DNA of 31,369 bases from Choristocarpus tenellus KU-1152. Taxonomy: Eukaryota > Phaeophyceae. The DNA is taken from positions 1 to 31,369 of the forward strand of contig CAXNAD020000082.1 of NCBI GenBank assembly GCA_964200185.2, written 5' to 3'. Of the stretch, positions 13,101 through 25,100 are shown in pieces. The number at the start of each line of letters is the position of its first letter. Position 1 is the first letter of the stretch. The notes below the pieces were generated by a model, which saw only the letters and a list, made by a program, of their open reading frames with translations, was not told where the DNA came from and searched no databases. Made by a program: the position numbers and the translations under genes.

Positions 13101-16100
13101 TTATTCTTGCTTCAGGTGACACAGATTGTAGATATTTAAACCATCAAGTATAGACTCACTAAAAATGGGAAATTCAGTGGCTTCCTGTGACAAGGACTAC
13201 AATCAATACTCTTGTGTGGTCAGCAAGACCAACAAGATCGACAGGAGGATCCAAAATTCTACTTTGAGCTGGGATAAACACAGAAAAGGTTAGCTGAGTC
13301 CTACCTTAAATGCGTAGAGAGCATCTTCAACCAAGCCTGAGGTGGTGAATTGCTTCGTAGATGCTTGTCCACTCCCATCATACACCAGGCTAGCATGTGA
13401 GCCTGCCTGGGTCTCTACCACAGAGGCCACCTTTTCCCCACCCGTCAATCGCCCTGATGTGATCACCAGGAGAGGAAGGTCACCGACCTCTGTGTCGAAT
13501 GTAACTGACCAAGATACAGTTGCATTCACCGATGTGTCATTGCGCTCAACAGTCACCACACCAATGTTTTCCAAATTCTCCAAGCGTTGTTTGACCTGTT
13601 ATTGCAGTTGGCAGGGGAAGGTACTCATATTTGTAAAGTTTTGGATAGAATAACATATATCACATTCACAAGCTAGAGACAAAGAAAACGGATTCCAAAG
13701 TGAACATATTCATCGTTCTGTGAGAGACTAGATATGAACAAACGCTCTGGGGTACTTGTAAGCTAGGCTCTGCACTACCTTTCATTCTCTTCACTATAGC
13801 TAACCTCTTCTGCCGTGGTGTTGTAGTTCATGGGAGGCGTCTCCTGTCCTTGGTATGCAAGCGTAAACGTGCCACGGAGGGGTTCTGTGCCTTTCACAAG
13901 AGAGGCCACCTTCACTCCCACCGTTGCCCCAGTTTCTGCGACAAGCTCAGAGGAATCTATGACAAGGTCATCAATGCTCCCAACATAGTCGGAAAAAGTC
14001 ACAGTGTAGGCTACAGTTGTGCCACCACCTGCAGTTGGGGTGGATATGCAGTTTTGTGACCGTGCTTGGTTAGATTCGGATGAATATACCAAAATGTGAC
14101 TTTGCACCAAGAATGGAGACAGGAAGTCCATATATCACTTCTTTGTGACACCTACAGTTCTGAACGTGATATCTTAACCAAATGCCAAGTACGATAGAGT
14201 GGAGTTAAGTACTTTGCAAAACTTTTGGATGTGTAGATGCATTCATTAATCGTCTAATCTAATGTGAAATAGGGGCCATCCTACAATTAGCTTGGTAGAC
14301 TTGATTCTTAGTCTTGCCCAGTCACGCATTTTCTTTCCGCTGCTTATGCAACAGAGAGTCAATTCTAGTGGCAAAATGTCTTGAGACAAGAGCTGCGTAC
14401 TGCGAAGGGACCTGAAGAATTCTGATCTGTTCTTGACCCAATACTACATTTTTCGGGGTCAAACACAACCTGATATTGTCCTGGTTACATCCACATTCCC
14501 AAGGGCAGAAGAGGCTGCCTCTAATGATGCAGCAACACTGTTACCCACAGCATTGTAAGCCAACTCAGAAGTCTCTGCATCCACCTGCAAAAAGAATGTC
14601 ATGCAGTCCATCGTGAGATTAAAAGTAGATCACATATGCTAAGACATAATTTCGTTAAATGGACTCCCTTGAAATGTTATCTCAATCCCCCCTGCAACCA
14701 CCGTTGGTGATTAAGGGTGTAGGGCAACAGAGGATGTGAGGAAGTCATATATTCAACATACTTAACCCTTTTCCCCCTGAAATTGTTGTGTAGAGCAAAC
14801 AATATGACAACTTGAATATTTTTTTAAGATTGATATATATTAGTTTCATGATATGCCTGGTATTGTCACACCTCTCCACCCAGAGCATCAGCCAGAACCC
14901 TGAACGTGAAGGTTCCTCCAGTGACATTACTGAAGGTAACCAGCTGCACAGAGGCCACAGGGTCATCTGCCCCTGTTGTGACCACCTGGAAAACAGTAAT
15001 TAAGGAGTGTAGAGAAGCCAAAACTCAAGTAAGAAAATGCTGTAAGATAGAACACAAAGTTGGTATGGAACCTTGTGCAAGGTATTGTACAAGCAGGAGT
15101 GGGGAAGGTAATCAGGACATTGCCAAGTAAAATAACTGCTCCCATTGTGACAAATGGGGCATATACGGGTCTTATAACATCACCATCCATTTGTGTGATA
15201 TTTGATGCGTATACACAGTCACCACTGCGGCCATTCTATCCTTTCCGAAAATCTCACATCTTCACCTTCTGTAAGCTTTATGATAGGAACACAGTGCATA
15301 CCTGTATTTCTTTCTTCACTGGCTCAGGGTCAGCCTGAGTGTTCAGACCAACACCATCAAACATGTAGACCTGATAAAGCGAAGGAAAGTTAGGAGCAAG
15401 GAGAAATAGGGATGAGGTTTAGAGGCTACTCTCAGCACATATTTTGTACCGAGTCCCAAGGAGCACGGTTTGAGAACAAGTTTAGTCGTTGACCCAGAGT
15501 AACATCACAAGCAAAATATTGAAATTGTTGTACAACTTAAAGGCAGTGTGAACTCAGGCATATTTTTTAAGTGTATCGGTTGAAATCCATACATTTTTTC
15601 AGGAAGTATAAAATAAGATATGATAACAATCACCTACTGAGAACTACTAGCTAGAGAATTGGCACCCGATTACTCAGCATTTCCCCCTCTTACTCAATGG
15701 TGCATGCTCAACATCTTGAGAGCATTACAAAATCATATGGTGTGCAATCAATCCTTATGCCAGAATTTGAATTTGAAGGTTCAGCTGATCTGTTTGCAAA
15801 GAATTATCACGAACACTAACCTGGTAGCCATTGATTGGTGACTTTCCTGTGTCAACGGGCTCAGTCCATGAAATTGTAATCTCATTCCTGGAAACTTCCT
15901 CTACAGTTGGCCGAACTAACCCATAAGTCTGATTGAGGTCCACATCCATCCCTGTGTATTCAAAGATGATGCATGCAAGGTTACAGTTGTATGGTATTTT
16001 GGTGCTTTGCTAGGCAAATTCACCAAAGCATGAACTCCGATGCAGTGGGAAGAAATAGATATGACTAAGTTATTTCAATAACATGATTCATGATAGAAAT

Positions 16101-19100
16101 ATATTTTTTACGGGAAGCATGCTCGTAGAATTGGGTAGAAGTTATGTTTTGAAGAATGAAGCATCATTGGTGAACAAGCAATTTTGCAGGTCACATACGT
16201 GAACAATTTTTCATCCATGGCGCCAAAACTATGGCAAAAATTCCAAGTATTCAGTAACACCACAAAGTGCTGACTCATGATCAGAAGATATTGCCCCAGG
16301 GATTTTAACTCAAAAGAGAGTAATGAGGACTCCTTGGCACTCTCGCTCACCAGGTGGAAGGGCAGCCACAACCGTGAGGGCAGGACTGGTACTAGAGGTG
16401 CCATAGGCATTTACAGCCTGAATATAGAATGTGTATAGCTCGCCCTCGGACAAGTTTAATACCTGAAAATGACATTACCATGGAAGGACACAATCAATAT
16501 TAAGATACTATGATAGGCAACAACATCCCTTCCTTCATAGGAGTGGTTAGGTGAATGCAGCACTAGATTTGGAAAAGGTGAAGATTTGCTGAGGGTGTGG
16601 ATTGGATGGATGTAGGAATATGGCAGCAGCCCAGAGAGGCAGTATTCGTGGAAAAAAATATTGTCGACACTATGAGGGTCGAAATGAGAAGGTGGGGAAA
16701 TGCATACCACAATGGTATTAGTATAAGCAGCGATATCCTCACCATTAGCTCTTGCAACGACCACATATCTTCTGCGTTAACAGTTGTGGAAGTTATATTT
16801 CCAGCCTGATCCTCCATCCGCACACGGTAACTTGTGATAGGAGAGCCTCCATTATCCATTGGTGCCACCCATAATATGCCCACCTGAGTTTGGGTTCGAT
16901 GTTGAAATGAAAAGGTTTATGAACTCTGATTTGGAGTAGCACAAAACTGATAGAGTAGCACAAAGCTGATCTAAAAGTCCTGGCGCAATTGAAACATGGT
17001 TGTGTTGGAGAATTGAATGACTGAGTGGGAGAAAGAATATATTTATCCTCACGGCAAAGAGACATGAAATAAATTAGAGATACCAACTCTTAGGGTGAGG
17101 GTCAGGTTTTAATCACCATAAACCTAGGGCAAGATTGGCACTTAAGTCAGACTATGAACAATATTGCATTTTTTCAAGAGTTATTTGAAGAATATATGTA
17201 TTGTATTTGATCAAGAGGTAGTGTCTGAGCAGGAAGAGCAATTACAGGTATGCCTTCAATCTAGAGCACCTTCAACAGTGGTAAGGAAAGAAATGTCTGT
17301 GGGGAAATCAACTCAAAAAATAGTAGTTGATGATAAGCTGGGGGATAATTCTCAGCAAGAGCAGCACAGATGATCGATTCTCAAAGTGTTTGGAGGGCAC
17401 TATTTTTGCCTTCCTTTGGTCTGAGGGTTGCATAATATCATTCCTAATTCATGCCCACAGTAACAAGGAAGAAAAAACCTAGTTTGGGATACTAGTCCAA
17501 AGATATCCATTGTTCATCATCTCATATATATAACCAGATCCTACATACCTTTGCATCTCCAGAAACTACTGTTCCAATGTTGGAGAGGGAACTGCGGATT
17601 GGTTGTGCAGGGGCACTTGGCAATTGTGGATCCCTGTGAAGGAGAAAGAAAGAAGGACGTATCTGGGTAAGCAGCTAAAACAAGTGTAGCCGGTATTTTA
17701 CTACTAGGCTTCCTATCCTGAAGAGCTCTAGGATAGATTGTCATAATATGACATGGCGTGATTCACAGTGTTAATTTAGCATCAATGTTTATTATGAACA
17801 TCTGAAATTAAACGGAGTTTGGTAAGTAGTGGATAAATTATCCTCATTGTATGCTGCCATTGCATGCTTCAGCAAGACTTATGTTGTGGCAGTCATTACT
17901 GAAATGGTACACAATTGATACATGTCAAATGAGTATATCAGGAGTTCCACTACAAGAAGAATCTTTATCGACACCATTTTCTCTCTTGAAATGTGCTACC
18001 TGACTGTGTAGGCCACCGATTCAGAGAAATCCCCATAGCACACAGCAGAGGTGTCCACAGCAGAGCAGTAGTTTATTGCTCTCACCCGGAAACGGTAGTT
18101 GCGACTGGATTCCAGCTCTGGAAAGTTGCTATTGGATTGCAAGGTAGAATGCAAGTCAGGGTTGGGGTTGAGGTTTGTTAAACTAGAGATACACTGATCA
18201 AGATCATACTTCGTTAGAGTTCCTATAAATTATTTGCCAGATGAAACCTTTACATAGAGAAATATATAGATGCCGATTGTGTGGATTGCAGGACGTTTTT
18301 TTTATATGAACATGTCCTACTTACCTATTTCCCTTACTATACCCTGATGCACCTAAATACCCTAATGCCCTCCCTGCCCCTTCAGGTCAACTTTGCTCTG
18401 CTAAACAATAAGCCACCTCAGGCACCAGCAAGAATTGTTTGCGGTTTATTATAGCCCCTTGAGCAGTTTTTAATACTTACAATATTCTTTCTATTTGGAC
18501 TGGGGACGCAAAGCCATACTCCTAATGCAATCCTGGCTAGCATTCAACTGGACTCAAAATTTGTGACCCAGTCATTAGGTTCATAGTATCTAGAGGGGTG
18601 TTCAGGCGTCCATTCGGGGCCTTTGTCACCTTGTAGTGATTTTCATATCATTTGACTGAACGTGTGAGATACAAGGGCAATTTCCTTCATCTGAATGCAT
18701 TTTCCTTTTCCATCCCCCTGCTGGGACGAAATCTGAAGGAAATCACCAACGACAGACATCAAATGTATATACCTTACAAGACCCGATCAAGCCCCCAATG
18801 TACCACTTGGGCAAAATACCTCCCTCTAGGATACTATGGACCTTTACCTAGAACACCAAAACACATAGATTGCTCATGAGACTCTGTTCACAGTATTCTA
18901 CACTTGTACTGCCATCAGAAGTCAAGGATCAGCTCCTATCAGCAAAGAGTTAGGCAGCAATTACCTTATCGAAATTGTGTAAGAGGTGGTGTCCTCATCA
19001 TCTACACCATCGTATACCAGCCTGAAGTTGGATGTTGCCCACTCCCCCATCCACAGCTCATAGCCTGCCACACTTACACCTGGTTATTAATTGAACCCAG

Positions 19101-22100
19101 ACATGTACATTGGTTTGAATGTAGTTTTTGGTTGCCACATGGAATCTTGGGTAGTAAATTATTGTGAGACCTTCACTTCAATTGAAAGTGTTCATGATAC
19201 TTCAGAAAGTCGCTTGTGTCAGTACGGTACAGACAACAATCCCAGTACATATGGTGTGATTCGGTCAAGACTCCTGTTGTTCATGAGCTCACCTCCATCA
19301 ACAGTAGGATGGCGCCACTCAAGGCTGATCGAAGATTCTGTGGAGGATACCAATCGAACAGCCTCAGGAGCACCTGGCTGGACGTTGGATGGTGTTGCCA
19401 TCTCTGGATCGGACAGTGCTGAGTAGCCATAGGACATTACCGTGTGGGCGCTCACACGGACATATACGGACGTACCAGCATCGAGGCCAGTGATGTCATA
19501 ACTGAAGAGGTGTATGGTTTGAGGGGAGTTTAGAGAAATGCAATGGGTTGGACTTTGAGGATTGCTAGATTTGATGTCCGACTCAGGCAACATGAGTATA
19601 ATGTGCACCTGCAAAGTACAGATCTCCTCAAGAAAGCGCATCTAGGAAGGACTGGAGGATACATTTTTCTGTAGAAAATCGACACTGAATAGAGTGAAAG
19701 TATAGAGGGTACGAGTTTTGCCCTCTTTGTCTGTTTGGGGCTTGACTTTCCACGGGTTTTTTATGGCATTTTCCTACTCCGAAATGTTTGGGAAAATGTG
19801 CATGGTATGAAAAGGTGTGTCCAGAACAAGGATATTGACACTTCCCAACAAACACAACGACCAAAATACATCAAAACCCCAATGTTGAATATTGGCCCCC
19901 AAACGGACGCGACTCTACCCTCTATGATACTTTGAGTCAATAGAGCACAAAAAAATTGATGGCACCAAGGACCTTAGTTTGTAAGTCTCTAAGGAGCAAA
20001 AGAAAAACATTGGATGTAAGGACAACAATTTGTTTTGAGAGTCTGCAAAAATTCTTTTTAGAAACTGTATTGGGGCATGAGTACCATGGTGATGCGGATG
20101 GCCAATATGAATCTATTGCATCTATACTGCTTGGACACTATATAAAACACACCTCTGTGGCAATAAAATTAGGCATTTGCTGGGATTATGCTATATACAC
20201 TGATGCCTAGTATCCTGGGTATAAAATCAATGCTTCAAGCTATGTACATTCAACATAGCATTTTAAGGGGAGGATGACTTGCAATCCCACATGCACAACT
20301 GCTCGCCCAGTACAGTAGCAACCACGCCTGAACATGTAACCTTAACCTGAAATAAAAATCCTCACTCAGGCACAATTTTTCTTTATGAAAAACTAGAAAA
20401 ACATGTAGTCTGGACTAAGAACATACTTTGATGTGCATATATGTATACTCTGCAATATATGTGCCTTATTAAGTGTTGCAGAGCTTCATGCAAGTATCCT
20501 TCAAGTTAGAAGTATTTGGCAACATTTATAATTCACGATACTTGGAGGTTTGGGGTGTTAACCAAATTGATTCTAGATTATCAATGATATAGGGTAGGTA
20601 ACTCTCCAGTTCAGGACATCTCTATGGCTCAAGGGACTCAATCAACTGCATTTTTCCCACTTACAATCTACCCTCACTAGATAGATTGTTGACCTTCCTT
20701 ACCTGTCAAGTATTTCTCTAACTGCAGATTGGAATCTTTGTCGGAGCTTATATCCTAGTCTGTGTTATGCTAAACATCCTATCTTGTCCAACAACCTATG
20801 ATGATCACAATATCTACCAGCACAACCTTTCCATAGGAGCATACTCTACAACCTAATAATCATGACTGATACAATAATATTTCTAGAAACTTTTCCAGAT
20901 TATTCCTGGTCCTGTCTTGCCAACTACATCCTACCCGAACAAGCCACCCAAGCGATTGGTTTCAAACCCCTCCAAAGTACTCCTGGTAAAAGTTAGTCCC
21001 AGATAGTATCTCGAAGATATATATAAATACGTGCTTCAGAGTATTATTTGGTGTGGGTTGGTGGGAGGCATGGCATTGTTCAACAAGAAAATGATATACA
21101 TAGTAGGAGACTTTGATGGTACAACTGATGGGAACTCTATCACCAAACTGGTTCAACAATCACAATTTGTTTTACTTTGACGAAAAACACCTGTTCCTGC
21201 TCTTGGTTTGCAGATCTATAGATTTACTCCCCAATTTTTCAATGGCTGTACCCATTCAGATCAAACACAACATGTCTTCCTAACACAGGAAAATGTATTG
21301 CTCTAAGTCTGTGGAATGGAGAGAAATCGTGGAGGGGATGGAGTGGCAAATCTATGGGGATGGAAGGATGGACTTGAAAAGTTGCAGAAAGCATCACATC
21401 AGATTTTAGTGCAAGAATATCTCTGTTTGGCAGTGCTTGATGCTGAACAATAGCCCTTTTTGGCAAGGAACCGACAATATGAGGCTTAGTACACAAGAGA
21501 AAAATCTGCAAAGAAACATATCAACAAGAATAGAGAGCCCTTCATAAATGGGAGGATATAGAGTTTTGTGTTACATAATAGATCTAGATACAGATCCAAG
21601 CCCAAGATGTACAGCATCAAAAAGAATATCTTCACTGTCTGCACATCTGGGACCACTTTGTGAATGCACACACCACAACATTTGGTATGCCATGTGATCT
21701 TTCTCACCGTAGTAATTCTCAATTACACAGCTCTTCATCTGTCCAACCCCATAATATAACGGCAACCAATTAGATTTATTCGTATTTTCAAATCCCGTAG
21801 TTTTTGACGAAATATCGGAGATTCCCGCCCAAACAGATACGGGGGATCAGCCAATGATGGGTATGATGTTATAGGATATGCCCCTAATTATTGTATGTAT
21901 CAATGACGGAATATAATCAGTACTTCATGCAGTCAATCATTTCTTGCATACGCATATCAATACACTCACACCACCAATTCTGTATTCACTTCACTGGTAG
22001 TGTGCATATATGTGCCTGACCTCACGAGTGAATTCTTGCCTGTATGGTGATCCTGCACTGAGGTCCATTAGGTCGATAGCATCACCAGCAGATCCATTCA

Positions 22101-25100
22101 ACACCACAAAGGAGGAGGTTGCCGGGCCGCTGTCACAACCCGAAAGATTGCTATTGGTGACAAAACGCAGCGGTTCCACAGGGCCCAAGTTGCAAATGTC
22201 GGCACCAGTGGTGGAGTTTGCCCGGCATGAGGCAAAGGTAACTGTCCAGGCATAGCCATCAGTGTTTGTGGACCGTGCCACATCCACATTGCCTACTGTA
22301 TCCAATGCTTCCAGGCTTGTCTCAACCTAGGATAGCAGTTTTATCACAGTCAATGAGAACTCCCTGAAAGATATTTCCAATCACCATTTTGAAAAGTTTG
22401 ACTGCACAATAGTACTAGTGGTGAAAAAACTGTAAGTGCAGTCACTTGCGCCTTCAAGATAGATCATATCAATAGGGTGGAAACCTTACCTATGTAAAAA
22501 CGGATATAAAATGCAACATCCTGGTATAGTTGCAATAGAGCAGGGGGATTTCTTGGGCTCAAGTATCACTAGACTAAGAGGACAACAATCAATGACAAAG
22601 TAGTCAGTATACAGGATCAGCCCCCATGACAGGTTGAGCTTTGCAATGAATTGTGTTTTGATATGTGCAGTTACCTCTTCCGGAAGAGCATTATACGACA
22701 GATCTTCAGTATATAACGTGAGACCATCTGATCCCGTGAAGGCCAAAATAAATGTTCCCGAAAGTGGGTCTGATCCTTGAACATCAGTCTCGATCATACA
22801 AGTTGCCCCTTCTCCGTCCAAACCAGAGCAATCAACAGACAGATCAGCTAGGTCGCCAGATCCTGCTGGGAAGTAGCCTGGGTTATCAACAAATGTGATG
22901 GACCAGGAATAGCCCAGTTCACCGTCTGGACCCGTGCGAGTGACATCCACAGTGCCAACATTGGGCAGTGCCTCCAGTGCGGCCTTCATTGCTGTGTCTG
23001 CAGCATTGTAGTCAACACCCTTCATTTGTGATTTGTGAGTGGTTAGGCCAGTAGTCAGTATGCAAGTGTTGGAAGCTCAACTAGGATAGAGTCAAGTCCT
23101 TTCTTTGGCAGATGAGTAATGTTTTCTAGTGTCAAGTAGCTAGGCTCATTGGGTGAGAGCATATACCAAGTGCAGGGTTGGATGTTGATGCCAGGTAAGT
23201 AAAACCTCGTGCTGTGCAGCTATTGTACAAATTGGAAGCGATGGCACACACTCCTGACTCATATATTTACATTCGTAGCAATCAAACAAGCACCCAGGCC
23301 TTAAACAAATATCTCATTGTACCACCTAAATCCATATGAGGCTCCAACAGTCTGTGTAGTATGAACGACATTTGGGAATCCACTTGTGCTCTAGATATTA
23401 GTCTACTCACTCGCAACTAAGAAATTATTTCACAAGGATATCACACCTCTGTTTCCCATCCACGCAAGGTGAGTGAAAAGGTCCCAGATAGCTGATTCCC
23501 TGCAACAGAGGGGTCTACTCCCCTTCGTTGTGACAAAGTTTCCTCTCCATCGGAGTAGATGCCCACATCTGCCCCATTGCCTGTTAGTTCATTGTTATAA
23601 TCCAGTACCTGCAATGAAAGGAGGGATGTAAACTCACATATGTTTCAAACACAGACACTACATTGAAAAGAGCACAAGAAAAAGGCATCCACAAAAAGAC
23701 CCTAGAGGTGAAAGTACATGTGAAGTCCGCATTTGGCTTGAAGACTAACCCTTACCTGCATAGATTCCACGTCTCCCTCAACTGTGGAGCCCACAAAGGA
23801 GACCCTCCACATCTTCTCGTACTTTGCTGTTAAGTTTGCAGAAGTAACATTGACTCCTCTATAACCGATTGGATCCAATTTCTCGAGCTCAGTCTGTTTA
23901 GGGATTTGGGCGAATTAGTGTCTAGCTTGGGGCCTTGTCTAGACATCCCATATAGACGTGCAATGGACATTGATTTTGATCGAAAACTTCAATTTTGCAC
24001 TAAGCAAGACTATCCACTCTCATTTTACAGCAAGAATTTCAGAGTGCTGTAGGATCATTTAGAATACTAGAAGTGTGCAACGAGTAAAAGTCTTGCATCA
24101 AGGCCATGCAACTCAAGGTGTACATTGATACAAGTGCCAGCCACTATGTAATGACCATAGTGTAAGACTTGATGCACAGGAACGCGAAAAATGTGCATCT
24201 GGCGAACAACCCCACCTAAGGAAAAATCAAATAGAGATGCCTTAGATTCTACTCCATGCTTGTTGGTACAAAAATAGACCATGTCATACAAGTATTCGCA
24301 GCCTGTTTTGAACTATTCCTCAAGTTCCCATGCACATTTTTTTGCATAGCTAATCAGATACTCACCTAACCAGGTACTCAACAGCCCAGTTGTCAAGAAT
24401 TCATAGAGCCATGACTGCATCAGATACAACCAAGTGCAACTAGTGCCAAATCATAACTGTGCTCAATGCATTTGAAAGCAGGCATTGTTTGATGTTACAT
24501 TGCTGGAGAAACGCTGTCAGAGAGAGGGATGTGGAAACATCTGAAGGAATTGAACAAAAAGGTATTATGCGTCCAGGATGGGATGTTTTCAACAATGTCA
24601 TCAAAATCATATTTTCTCAAACAGATGCCTTTGCAAACCTCTCTACGTCATCTCTTGGATTTATTCTCACCTGTATGTCAACGGCATCTGCATTGTATGA
24701 GATGGATGAGGTGGTATGACCCTTGAAGGTGAGCTTGAATGTGCCAGTCATGCTAGCATATCCTTTGATCACTTCAGAAACATCCACTCGGCGACCACCC
24801 TGGCAAGGTTGTTGCAGCATGGAATAATAAGAAAATTGGTTCAGTGAAGCATTCTCAGGGATGGACGGTGCTCCTATAAGATCTCTATCAATTTTGACGC
24901 TGCAATTGGATGTCAACTACACATTATCACCGTCCTACCTCTGCATGAATAACATATATGGCCTGCATGATAAAAAATTGAGACCACAAACGTGTAATGA
25001 TCTAGAGCACACACATTCTCCAGCACACACTCTACTAGTTCTACGAAAACCAACTCAGAAGTAGAAGCTTCCACTACCTTGGGAAGCATTTCCACGTGCC

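Noticed and set aside
13342-13653. Plus-strand open stretch of 103 codons
   Set aside because: It is the exact antisense of exon 29, whose minus-strand translation has the repeat core; the same holds for plus-strand stretches at 472-747, 7653-7976, 11110-11376 and 19091-19426.
24067-24291. Open stretch considered as a transposase fragment
   Set aside because: No catalytic motif or convincing alignment to a transposase family by eye; left as plain intron.
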